64,000 bases of DNA from Phytohabitans sp052068095 (GTDB lineage Bacteria; Actinomycetota; Actinomycetes; Mycobacteriales; Micromonosporaceae): positions 1 to 64,000 of the forward strand of contig NZ_JBQHDG010000037.1 in NCBI RefSeq assembly GCF_052068095.1. The letters are read 5' to 3'. The notes below the pieces were generated by a model. It saw nothing but the letters and a program-made list of their open reading frames with translations, was not told the DNA's origin and made no database searches. Of this stretch, positions 51,996 to 59,688 are shown one piece after another. Positions within the stretch are counted from its first letter, which is position 1, and each line of letters starts with the position of its first letter. The position numbers and the translations under genes are program-made.

Positions 51996-52532
51996 CTACT
52001 TCTTCACCAGCGGCTTGCCGTCCTTGCCGACGGCGGACCAGTTGCCGCCGATGTTCTCGCCGGTGACATCGCCGGGCTTCTTGTCGCCGACGAACCGGTA
52101 CAACGGCCAGCCGGCGAGGGTCACCTGTGTGGTGCCGTCGTTGCGCTGCACCGTTCCGACGAGCTTCGGGTCGATTTCTGGTGGGAGCTGGATCGCGCTG
52201 CCGTCGGTCAGCAGCGGCGGCCAGTTGACCGGGCAGTCGTTCTCGCAGATCGACCTGGCCGGATCGTGGCCGTCTGCCTCCAACCGGTAGACGGTGAGGC
52301 CACCGGTGGTGAGAGTCAGCCCGAGCTTCGTCTGAGCGAGGGCAAGGGTGATCTGCTGGGGTTGCACGGTTGCCTTGGCTGTTGACGCCACGCCGGGCGG
52401 TGGCAGGTCGATGTCCGCGGCGTCGGTGGGCGTGGGTTGGCTGGTGGACGTGTCCGGTGAGGAGCACGCGCCCAGCGCGAGCGCGGCGGCGATCACGGCA
52501 GCTGTGGTCAGCCGACGGGCAAGAGACGTCAT
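51996..52532 (-). CDS. COG4315-type secreted lipoprotein (Lipoprotein_15 repeats)
   Basis: 178 residues from ATG 52532, 6 bp after GGGAG; the ATG at 52535 overlaps the previous stop (TGATG), so translation is coupled to the lectin-like gene. Lipobox ALGAC, Cys23. Two repeats follow: LTVYRLEADG ... CENDCPVNWPPLLTDG and WPLYRFVGDKKPGDVTGEN, each with the Y-x-aromatic-x-x-D motif of this family. Members are periplasmic or surface proteins thought to carry or sense redox changes; their biochemistry is largely open. Near a Rieske and DUF6529 gene set. Confidence 0.85.
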   Translation of the reverse strand: MTSLARRLTTAAVIAAALALGACSSPDTSTSQPTPTDAADIDLPPPGVASTAKATVQPQQITLALAQTKLGLTLTTGGLTVYRLEADGHDPARSICENDCPVNWPPLLTDGSAIQLPPEIDPKLVGTVQRNDGTTQVTLAGWPLYRFVGDKKPGDVTGENIGGNWSAVGKDGKPLVKK

Positions 52533-52534
52533 CA

Positions 52535-53119
52535 TCAGCTCCCTTGCCCAAATGAGCGCGGCGAAATAGCGGAGAGCAGAGCGTTGGTCTGCGCCCGGAA
52601 CTCGGCACGCGGCAACGCGGCGCGGTCGGGGAAGGCGTTCTGGACGGCCTTGCCGTTCAGCTGACCAAACTGGAGGCCACTGTTGCTGTTGCGATAGAAC
52701 TGCGGTCCGGTGGTCCCGCCGACCGGAAACCAGGTCTGGCTCAGGCTGCCATCGCAGAAACGCAGGATCAGCTGCGCCCGCGGCTGCTGGGAGTCGCCGG
52801 TGACATCGACACACAGGTCGCGGCCGGGCAGGCTCGGTGTGAACACCAGGCTGAAGCCCGTCCGGGTCGGATCGCGGCGTTGAGTGAACGTTTGGGTGTC
52901 CGGTGTGGCGTTGTCTTTGCCGATGCGGGGCACGAAAACGAGTTCCGCGCCATTGGCGTTGGCTCGCGGTTGCAACACGGTGCCGTCGGCGAACGAGGTC
53001 ACCACCCGGTTGGCCACGTCGACATCGGCATACGCGGGGGCTGACCCCAGCGCCAGTCCGCTCCATGTCGCAAGCAGTAGCACGACCGTGGCCGGGGTGC
53101 GCTTGACAGGGAATTTCAT
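52535..53119 (-). CDS. Secreted protein with ricin-B-like part, unknown
   Basis: 194 residues from ATG 53119 (MKFPVKRTPATVVLLLATWS). Signal peptide ends SAPAYA-D. The centre LPGRDLCVDVTGDSQQ, LILRFCDGSLSQTWF shows a single Cys-pair and QxW element of ricin-type beta-trefoil lectins, too short for a full trefoil. The C-terminus (ALPRAEFRAQTNALLSAIS) is helical. Likely extracellular binding protein. Overlaps the lipoprotein start, so the two are made together. Confidence 0.6.
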   Translation of the reverse strand: MKFPVKRTPATVVLLLATWSGLALGSAPAYADVDVANRVVTSFADGTVLQPRANANGAELVFVPRIGKDNATPDTQTFTQRRDPTRTGFSLVFTPSLPGRDLCVDVTGDSQQPRAQLILRFCDGSLSQTWFPVGGTTGPQFYRNSNSGLQFGQLNGKAVQNAFPDRAALPRAEFRAQTNALLSAISPRSFGQGS

Positions 53120-53296
53120 GCCAAGGACCGTGAGGCACGAAGCCCGACGAATGTATGTCGTTGTACCCACAAGCCGGGTAGGCGAGGTCACAACCCGCCC
53201 GCCGCGCCGGCCTGGCTCATGACATTAGACGGTCGTCACCCGGACAGTAGGTAGAAAGACACAGACAGTCGATGCTCTCGATGCTGTGCTGCCCGT

Positions 53297-53977
53297 GTGA
53301 AACGGAATACTCCGCTGATCACGTTGGTCGTCGGCGCTGCCGTCGCCGCCGGCGTGTTCATCTCCAGCGCCTACGCCAACAATTCGCAGCCCGAGCCGCC
53401 GGCTCAGCAGGCGGCTCCGCCTGTGCAGTCGCCGACGACGGCGCCGGCGCCGCCGGTGGTCGACACCGCGCCGCCAGTGGTCGCCGCATCCCCGACGGCC
53501 GCCGCCGAGAAGGTAACCGCGGTCTGGGCCGGGCGCACCGACGGCGGCGCGGCGTCCGTCGCGATCTCCGTCAAGGAAGGCGTCGCGATCGCGTACGTCT
53601 GCGACGGCAAGCGTGAGATGTGGCTGGAGGGCACCGCGATCGACGGCAAGATCACTCTGTCCGGCGCGAATGGCACCACGTTGACCGGCACCTTCGGCGG
53701 CGGCAAGGCCAAGGGAACGGTCAGCCAGGACAAGACCACGTACACGTTCACGGCACCGGCGGTGAAGAAGCCGTCCGGGCTCTACCGCGCCACGGCCACG
53801 GTCCGCAACGCGAAGGTGGTGGGCGGCTGGATCGTGCTGCCGGACGGTTCCCAGGTCGGCCTGGTCACCCGCGACGGCGTGCCGCAGCCCGCCGCGGCGA
53901 TCGACCCGGCGACCGGCGCGGTGACCATCGACGGCGTGCCGCTGACCGCCGACTACCTCCAAGGCGGTCAGCGATGA
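53297..53977 (+). CDS. Exported protein with Pro-rich linker, unknown (redox group)
   Basis: 226 residues, GTG 53297. Signal/anchor helix (ITLVVGAAVAAGVFISSAYA), then a Pro/Ala linker to about 72. Domain about 73-160: VTAVWAGRTDGGAASVAIS and GVAIAYVCDGKREMWLEGTA, TLTGTFGGGKAKGTVSQDKT, a beta-barrel-like unit; then a tail GWIVLPDGSQVGLVTRDGV. Overlaps the DUF6529 gene by 4 bp (ATGA), so it belongs to that membrane redox unit. Function unknown. Confidence 0.75.
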   Translation: MKRNTPLITLVVGAAVAAGVFISSAYANNSQPEPPAQQAAPPVQSPTTAPAPPVVDTAPPVVAASPTAAAEKVTAVWAGRTDGGAASVAISVKEGVAIAYVCDGKREMWLEGTAIDGKITLSGANGTTLTGTFGGGKAKGTVSQDKTTYTFTAPAVKKPSGLYRATATVRNAKVVGGWIVLPDGSQVGLVTRDGVPQPAAAIDPATGAVTIDGVPLTADYLQGGQR

Positions 53978-54525
53978 GCCAGGCGGCCAAGGACACGCAG
54001 GCCAAACCCTCCCGCCCCGCGGCCTGGCTCATCCCACTCGCCATTGGCGCGGGCGTGAGCGTGGCGCTCGGCGTGTACGGCAAGCTGCACACCGGCACCG
54101 GAGTCGCCGTCGCCGTCGCCGGCTTTTCCAGCCTGCTCACCGCGAAGGTGTGGACCGCCACGCTTTCGGCCGTGTTCGCCGTGGTGCAGCTGGTGACCGC
54201 TCGCCTGATGTGGACACGTTCGCCGTCGTGGGCGGCGCCCGTGCATCGCTGGTCCGGCCGGCTGGCGTTCCTGCTCGCCCTACCCGTCATCGTGCACTGC
54301 CTCTACACGGTGGGCTTTTCCACCTACGACCTGCGGACGGCCACGCACTCGATCCTGGGCTGCTTCTTCTGCGGCGCCTTCACCGTCAAGATGCTCGTCC
54401 TGCCCAAACGCAACCTGCCCGGCTGGCTACTGCCGGTCGTCGGCGGCCTTGTCTTCACCGCCCTGACCGGCCTGTGGCTCACATCGTCGTTCTGGTTCTT
54501 CTCGACGACCGGCGTCGAGTTCTGA
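53974..54525 (+). CDS. DUF6529 membrane protein (probable heme-binding type)
   Basis: 183 residues, ATG 53974. Five membrane helices: about 19-38, 46-66, 81-100 region, then HRWSGRLAFLLALPVIVHCL, THSILGCFFCGAFTVKMLV and GGLVFTALTGLWLTSSFWF. His residues are lined up on two helices (HRWSG and IVHC, THSIL), as in b-type cytochrome-like membrane proteins, suggesting heme ligation (inference). Followed 14 bp later by the Rieske gene, a typical pairing of a membrane quinol or heme protein with an Fe-S carrier. Confidence 0.75.
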   Translation: MSQAAKDTQAKPSRPAAWLIPLAIGAGVSVALGVYGKLHTGTGVAVAVAGFSSLLTAKVWTATLSAVFAVVQLVTARLMWTRSPSWAAPVHRWSGRLAFLLALPVIVHCLYTVGFSTYDLRTATHSILGCFFCGAFTVKMLVLPKRNLPGWLLPVVGGLVFTALTGLWLTSSFWFFSTTGVEF

Positions 54526-54539
54526 GGAGGGAAGTTCCG

Positions 54540-54992
54540 ATGCACGCCGACCGAACCCGCAGAGCCTTCCTCGCCGGCGCCGGAGCAGCCGGGCTTACGC
54601 TGAGCGCCGGATGCACGGTATACGGCGGCGAGGCCGAATCCGCACCGGAGCCCGCCGCCGAGACACCTCCGACCGGCGCGGGTAGCACCCCGCAGGCCAA
54701 GGGCGGCAAGGAAATCGGCCAGGCGGCCGACATCCCGGTCGGTGGCGGCAAGATCTTCGCCGACGAGAAGGTGGTCGTCACGCAACCGGCGGCCGGCACG
54801 TTCAAAGCCTTCTCCACGGTGTGCACGCACGCCGGATGCGCCGTCGAGAACGTGTCCGGTGGAACGATCAACTGCCCGTGCCACGGCAGCACGTTTCGCG
54901 TGACCGACGGCAGCGTCGCGAGCGGCCCGGCCAGAAAACCACTGCCGCCGAAGGCGATCTCCGTGGTGGACGGGACGATCCGGCTGCCCTGA
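54540..54992 (+). CDS. Rieske [2Fe-2S] lipoprotein, Tat type
   Basis: 150 residues, ATG 54540 with GAGGAGGG upstream. Tat-like start TRRAFLAGAGAAGLT and a lipobox LSAGC (Cys25). After a Pro/Ala linker, the Rieske domain has Cys95-x-His97 (VCTHAGC) and Cys112...His115 (CPCHGS) as cluster ligands, with Cys100 and Cys114 as the stabilising pair. Carries one electron outside the membrane; partners here are the DUF6529 membrane protein and perhaps the COG4315 lipoprotein. Confidence 0.9.
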   Translation: MHADRTRRAFLAGAGAAGLTLSAGCTVYGGEAESAPEPAAETPPTGAGSTPQAKGGKEIGQAADIPVGGGKIFADEKVVVTQPAAGTFKAFSTVCTHAGCAVENVSGGTINCPCHGSTFRVTDGSVASGPARKPLPPKAISVVDGTIRLP

Positions 54993-55107
54993 GTTGGGTG
55001 ATCTCACCGATGTGACGGTGGGTCGCCGCCGACGAGCATGGAACGCGGTCGCGGGAGTCGCGACGAGCTTATTGTGCTCTGCCGCTGGTACAACTTGGGA
55101 CGCCGTT

Positions 55108-55779
55108 ATGAGCGAGTTTTGGTCCTGCTTGTCGGAGGCTGAACGTGCCGCCTTCCGTGAACGCAGCATCTTTCGCTGGTGGCGGCGCGGTGAGTTACTG
55201 ATCCGCGAGGCGGACGCGTCGCTGTGGGTGGCGGTACTGCTCAGCGGACGTGTGAAGATCTCTTCGCAGGACCGCTCCGGTGCGCATGCGCTGCTGGCCA
55301 TCTGCGGACCGGGCGCGCTGCTCGGTGAGATGGCGGTCGTCAACGACAACCCTCGATCTGCCAGCGTGCACGCCCTGGAGCAGACCGATGCGCTGGTCAT
55401 GACCTCACCGGTTTTCGAGTCCTACCTCGAACAGCACCCGCGCGTGCGCGCATTGGTGATGCGCACCCTCGCCGACCGGCTACGCGACGCCGACCGCAAA
55501 CGGCTGGAGTTCACCGCATACGACTCCACCGCCCGGGTGGCGGCCCGGCTGGTGGAGCTGGCCGAACGGTTCGGCACCGACGACGAGGCCGGCGCCATCC
55601 GGATCACCCTGCCACTGTCCCAGGACGACCTCGCCGACTGGGTCGGCTCCTCCCGAGAGGCCGTCACCCGAGCACTGGCCGCGTTGCGCCGCGAGGGCTG
55701 GATCCGCACCGGCCGGCTGTCCACCAGCGTCCTGGACATGGACTCACTACGGGTCCGCGCAACCAGACACCCCCGGTAG
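55108..55779 (+). CDS. Crp/Fnr-family transcriptional regulator
   Basis: 223 residues from ATG 55108. Cyclic-nucleotide-like domain about 20-125 (VLLSGRVKISSQDRSGAHAL, PGALLGEMAVVNDNPRSASV: the GE-MA...R-A phosphate cassette is intact), dimer helix, then HTH about 170-210 (LSQDDLADWVGSSREAVTRA). Fits a cAMP-type or ligand-free Crp-like protein. Only 115 bp after the Rieske gene, same strand, so it may sense redox or energy status for this unit. Confidence 0.9.
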   Translation: MSEFWSCLSEAERAAFRERSIFRWWRRGELLIREADASLWVAVLLSGRVKISSQDRSGAHALLAICGPGALLGEMAVVNDNPRSASVHALEQTDALVMTSPVFESYLEQHPRVRALVMRTLADRLRDADRKRLEFTAYDSTARVAARLVELAERFGTDDEAGAIRITLPLSQDDLADWVGSSREAVTRALAALRREGWIRTGRLSTSVLDMDSLRVRATRHPR

Positions 55780-55816
55780 TCACCGGACCGCCCCGGAGTC
55801 AGCGACGACCGGCACG

Positions 55817-56407
55817 CTACGGGGTCGAACCGACGAACACCCATTGCGAGGCCTGCTGGCCGGTGTGGGCGGTCAGCTGCACCGCGCCATACATCGCGGT
55901 AGCGGCCATGAGCGGGGCATCCCACGGAATCAGCACGTGCCGGTTGGCGGACGCAGGGAAAGCCGACGGCTCGCGGACAACTGCCCACCACTGGCTGTCG
56001 TCATACCATTGGCAGCTCTTGACTAGCAGGAGCGTGCCGGAGTGGGCGAGGCATCCACCGGTAAAGAGGTGGCGGTACTGGTGATATCTGTGAGCGTTCG
56101 GACCGGTGTAGCTTTGCGGCAACCGACCCCACCTCAGCGAGTACAGAGGGTCGCCGTCGCTGTCTCCAGAGGTCTGAGTGATCACCGCACCCGCGAATAT
56201 GCCCTCGCGCAGTACTTCCATCCGTCCAGCCATAGGCACGCCGGATCCGCCGGTGAAGACGATCGCTGTTGCGAGAGGAACGGCGCCTTCGCCGCCCGCG
56301 GGCGGACGCACGTCGGCCCGCACGCTGGTCGCGGGCCCGAAAGCGAGGACGATACCCGCGGCGGCCGCACTGAGCCAACGCTGAGTTTTCGTAGCGCTGC
56401 TGGACAA
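55817..56407 (-). CDS. Secreted lectin-like protein, unknown
   Basis: 196 residues from the TTG at 56407, which lies 6 bp after GAGGAG; the longer frame from 56431 places that site inside the gene. Signal peptide core WLSAAAAGIVLAFGPATSV, cleavage after RA-D. Mature part has GGCLAHSGTLLLVKSCQWYD and DSQWWAVV, and QASQWVFV: a Cys pair and Q-x-W elements like ricin-B repeats, similar in type to the protein at 52535. Extracellular carbohydrate binding is plausible. Confidence 0.65.
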   Translation of the reverse strand: MSSSATKTQRWLSAAAAGIVLAFGPATSVRADVRPPAGGEGAVPLATAIVFTGGSGVPMAGRMEVLREGIFAGAVITQTSGDSDGDPLYSLRWGRLPQSYTGPNAHRYHQYRHLFTGGCLAHSGTLLLVKSCQWYDDSQWWAVVREPSAFPASANRHVLIPWDAPLMAATAMYGAVQLTAHTGQQASQWVFVGSTP

Positions 56408-56476
56408 CTGGCACTCCTCATCAATTGACACTGCTCGGACCGGCTGACGCGAAGCATGCCTGATCCCGGGCGGTGC

Positions 56477-57448
56477 CTACGGCACCAGGACGAGGTGACC
56501 ACGAAGCCTTCCTTGGGCAAACCGCTCGTGGGCCCGGGCCACCGCGTCGAAGGTGTAGATGCCGGCGACACGCGGCGTCAGCGCGGCCGCGTCGACGGCG
56601 TCGACCAGCGACGCGAGTCGAGCCCCGTCCGCGCGGGTCCACATCAGAGTGACGGCGATACCCCGCGCTGGTTGCGGCGCCCCGCCGTACACGAGCGCCA
56701 CGAACCGGCCCCCGTCTCTTACCGCGGGCATCACCTGGGCGCCGAGCACGGCGGCGTCCAGGACACCATCCACATCGGACGGCAGGGTTCCACCTCTCGG
56801 CACGAAGTGATGCGCACCCAGATTTCGGACCAGAACCTCGTCGGACCCACGGGCCAACGCGTACACCTTGAGGCCGCGCCGCACGGCGAGCTCCACGGCG
56901 AACCCACCAACAGCGCCCGTCGCCCCGGTGACCAGAACCGACTGCCCGGGACGCAGGTCGAGCACGTCCAGCGCCTGGTGGGCGGTCAACGCGTTGAGCG
57001 GGATGGTCGAAGCGTGGACAGCGGAAACGGTCTTCGGGGCGTGCGCCGTCGCCGATGCCGGCAGGACCACCCACTCCGCCTGCGCCGCCGACGCCGAGTT
57101 GAGGTCACCGACCATGCCGATCACGCGGTCGTTCACGCGGAAGCCGTCGACGCCCGGCCCGAGCGCGGCCACGGTGCCGGACGCGCACCGGCCCAGCGGG
57201 TAGGCGTCCCGCGGCTCGAGCAGTGAGCTCAGCTCACCCGAGCGCATGTCCAGGTCGACCGGCGTGACCGGAGCCGCCATTACCTTCACCAGCAGCTCGC
57301 CCGGACCGGGCACCGGGCGTGGCACGTCGGCGATTTCCAGCACATCCGGGCCGCCGAAGGACCGCGCCAGGACCGCACGCATCGTGCCGGTCAGCGGGGT
57401 CCCAGGACGCGGGAGCTCAATGGTGGGTGTCTGCGACATCAGACTCAT
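56477..57448 (-). CDS. MDR-family NADPH-dependent oxidoreductase (quinone/enone reductase type)
   Basis: 323 residues from ATG 57448 (57439 is an alternative). GroES-like domain about 1-130 (GPDVLEIADVPRPVPGPGEL, VTPVDLDMRSGEL), then Rossmann domain with VLVTGATGAVGGFAVEL and NADPH-binding YALARGSDE. No zinc Cys set, so it belongs to the zinc-free quinone-oxidoreductase group, which reduces quinones or alpha,beta-unsaturated carbonyls. The recombinase gene ends 39 bp upstream on the same strand. Confidence 0.85.
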   Translation of the reverse strand: MSLMSQTPTIELPRPGTPLTGTMRAVLARSFGGPDVLEIADVPRPVPGPGELLVKVMAAPVTPVDLDMRSGELSSLLEPRDAYPLGRCASGTVAALGPGVDGFRVNDRVIGMVGDLNSASAAQAEWVVLPASATAHAPKTVSAVHASTIPLNALTAHQALDVLDLRPGQSVLVTGATGAVGGFAVELAVRRGLKVYALARGSDEVLVRNLGAHHFVPRGGTLPSDVDGVLDAAVLGAQVMPAVRDGGRFVALVYGGAPQPARGIAVTLMWTRADGARLASLVDAVDAAALTPRVAGIYTFDAVARAHERFAQGRLRGHLVLVP

Positions 57449-57487
57449 GGTCGTGGAACGGCCGGGGCGCGGTGAGGGGGAAAACAC

Positions 57488-58081
57488 TCAATCGGAGAGC
57501 TTCCCGATGTGCCGGTGGATGGTCCGTCGGCTGACACCGAACTTGGCGGCGATCTCGCCCACGGTATGCGTGCCGGATTCGTACATCGCGAGGGCGGTCT
57601 GGACCTGCTGGCGGCTGAGCGTGGGCTTCTGTCCTCCAGTGCGGCCCTGTGCACGGGCGGCGGCCAGGCCGTCCTTGGTGCGTTCTGACCTGTGTGTGTG
57701 GTTGAACTCGGCGATCGCGTCGAGGACCTCGTAGAGCATCCGTCCGCGAACCGTCGAGGTGTCGAAACCTGGGTCGAGCACGACCAGTTCGGCTTCTCGT
57801 GCTCGTAGCTCGGCGCACAGTCGCACGAGGTCTTCCAGCGATGGCGCGAGTCGGTCGAGCCGGGTCACGACGAGTTGGTCGCCGGGACGGATGCACCGCA
57901 ACGCCTTACGCAGCTCGGGATGGCGGGCGAGCTTGCCAGACGCCCTGTCGACGAAGACGCGGTCGCAGCCGGCGGCCACGAGCGCCTCGTCCTGGGCATC
58001 GGTGTCCTCACGTCTGGGCACGCGGCCGTACCCGATCCGCACGGGTCGACGGGGATCGGCCGGCAACGTCACCACGGTCAA
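57488..58081 (-). CDS. Serine-recombinase (resolvase) homologue lacking the catalytic Ser
   Basis: 197 residues, TTG 58081 (GTG at 58075 also possible). Resolvase N-domain: VRIGYGRVPRREDTDAQDEA where active enzymes read Y-A-R-V-S; Pro22 replaces Ser. VDRASGKLARHPELRKAL keeps an Arg, but VVTRLDRLAPSLEDL has Pro80 where the second active Arg (LGR) is expected; Arg77 and the E-R-T tail (RSERTKDGLAAARAQGRTGG) remain. C-terminal HTH about 170-193 (HTVGEIAAKFGVSRRTIHRH). Fold and DNA-binding parts look intact, catalysis does not. Beside a truncated decarboxylase gene. Confidence 0.85.
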   Translation of the reverse strand: MTVVTLPADPRRPVRIGYGRVPRREDTDAQDEALVAAGCDRVFVDRASGKLARHPELRKALRCIRPGDQLVVTRLDRLAPSLEDLVRLCAELRAREAELVVLDPGFDTSTVRGRMLYEVLDAIAEFNHTHRSERTKDGLAAARAQGRTGGQKPTLSRQQVQTALAMYESGTHTVGEIAAKFGVSRRTIHRHIGKLSD

Positions 58082-58503
58082 CCCCGCGCGGGCCAGGCCA
58101 CGCTTTCGGCGTGCTCGAGTGCCACGAGGCCGGGGGCGGCGAAGGCATAGCCGGTGTACCGGTTGAGCACATCCGCCAGCAGGTCGGCGACCGCCGCGCT
58201 GAGCAGCCCACCGCCCGGAACGAAGGCCAGTTGGCCGCCGCTGGCGGTGTTCAACCCCGGGCCGGCGGCGCGGTCGAGCACTGCGAGCAGCTCGGCCAAC
58301 GGCCGCCCCTCGGCCGGCGGTGGGCGCCGTACGGCCTCGTCGGCGAGTACACCGGCGCCCTGGGTGTGGTCCGACAGCGGTGCCTGCGGGAGCCGGTCGA
58401 GGAATCCGGCGACGTAGTCAGCCGCCGCGGTCAACACCGCGCGCGCCTGCTGTCCCGAGGGTTCCAACCCGATCCGCCCAGCCGGCTCCGGCGTGGTCGT
58501 CAA
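58078..58503 (-). pseudogene. Truncated PLP-dependent decarboxylase
   Basis: About 141 codons. The N-terminal 140 residues of an aromatic-amino-acid-decarboxylase-type enzyme: LDRLPQAPLSDHTQGAGVLA, NTASGGQLAFVPGGGLLSAA, VADLLADVLNRYTGYAFAAP, GLVALE. The frame then changes character (HAESVAWPARG) and stops inside the recombinase start, so the PLP-Lys domain (about 340 residues) is missing. Start is a TTG overlapping the methyltransferase stop. Loss coincides with the recombinase position. Confidence 0.75.
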
Positions 58504-59399
58504 CGCTTCCCCGTTTCCCGTGTCCGCGTACCGGCGGCCGTTTCGGGCCGCTTACGCCCCACGACGACCCATATGGTCAATGCGGTGAGGAGCCGGTCTC
58601 GCTGGTCGGCCAGCCGGACGGCGTCACGCCACTCGCTGGCCAGGTCGGTGTCGTCGTCCCCGACGCCGTTGCCGGACGTGGTGGCCAGGATCGTGGCGAG
58701 CATGTCCACGTCGAGCAGGCCCACGACCGGGGCCGCGTCGGCGCGGCCGACGAAGCAGGCGGTCACCGGGCGGCATTGGACGTCGACGAGGCCGGCGTCC
58801 AGGAGCCGGGCGCGCAAGGTGCGGCCCATCGTGTGCCACGCGGTCATCGGACCCTGCCGCATGCGGGCGGCCAACCGGGCGAACAGATCCGCCGGTACGC
58901 CTTCGATCGACAGCGACTGCCAGTCGGTGTCCACAAGCGACACTTGGCCGCCGGGCCGGGTGACCCGGACCAGTTCGGCGACAGCGGCGTCGGGGTCGGC
59001 CAGGTGTTGCAGGACGCGTTCGCAGCGGACGAGGTCGAAGGATCCGTCTGGCGTGTCGAGCCGGCGCAGGTCGCCGTGGTAGTAGTTGACCGTGCTGGCG
59101 CCGGGCGGCAGTGGCTGTTCGCGCAGCCGACGGTTGGCGTGCTCCAGCAGGGTCTGTGAGGTGTCGACGGCGTCCACGCGGCCGGCGGGGCCGACCACGG
59201 CCGCGAGGGATCTGGCCACCTCGCCGAGGCCGCAGCCAGCGTCGAGTACCCGCTCGCCGGCCCGGATATCGAGCATGCGCTGTTCGGCGTGGCGGACGTG
59301 CTGGATCGCGGGGTGGGCGGCGGCCGCGTCGAGGTAGTCGGCCATCGCCACCCGCAGACCGGTAGCGGTCTGGTCGACGCCGGCGAACAAGGTTTTCAC
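58500..59399 (-). CDS. SAM-dependent class I methyltransferase
   Basis: 299 residues from GTG 59399, 8 bp after GGAG; the frame upstream is Gly-rich filler. Motif I VLDAGCGLGEVARS, motif II-like VDAVDTSQ, motif III region DLVRCERVLQHLADPDAAVA and VTRPGGQVSLVD, the UbiE/MPBQ-like order. C-terminal part (LDAGLVDVQCRPVTACFVGR) is the substrate cap. First gene of a unit with the now broken decarboxylase, so it may once have served a small amine-derived product. Confidence 0.85.
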   Translation of the reverse strand: MKTLFAGVDQTATGLRVAMADYLDAAAAHPAIQHVRHAEQRMLDIRAGERVLDAGCGLGEVARSLAAVVGPAGRVDAVDTSQTLLEHANRRLREQPLPPGASTVNYYHGDLRRLDTPDGSFDLVRCERVLQHLADPDAAVAELVRVTRPGGQVSLVDTDWQSLSIEGVPADLFARLAARMRQGPMTAWHTMGRTLRARLLDAGLVDVQCRPVTACFVGRADAAPVVGLLDVDMLATILATTSGNGVGDDDTDLASEWRDAVRLADQRDRLLTALTIWVVVGRKRPETAAGTRTRETGKR

Positions 59400-59588
59400 G
59401 CGGTCAGCTCCGCCGCGCGCGGCGGGCTTGTGTGTCCGGTCACCGCTGCCGCCATCACCGTTACCCGTTCCCACAACGTTTCCACCCCACATCGCGCGCC
59501 GAGGCCCGGCGCATCAACTCATGGTCAGGCCCCTTGACGCGTCGTCGTGAGGGGGAACTCACCCAACCTCGCCCGTGCGGTGCACGGC

Positions 59589-59687
59589 TCAGCGGATCGT
59601 CGACGACCGGCAGAAGGCGTCGATGACGCGGCTCAGTTCGGTGGGTTCGGTCAGTGGCAGCAGGTGGTTGGCGTCGGCGATGGTGGC
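59589..59687 (-). pseudogene. C-terminal remnant of an alpha/beta hydrolase
   Basis: 33 codons: DATIADANHLLPLTEPTELS then RVIDAFCRSSTIR and TGA (59591-59589). ANHLLPLTEP-EL--VI--F is the catalytic-His end of many alpha/beta hydrolases. No start and no N-terminus, located immediately after the SCO gene stop. Confidence 0.5.
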
Positions 59688-59688
59688 A

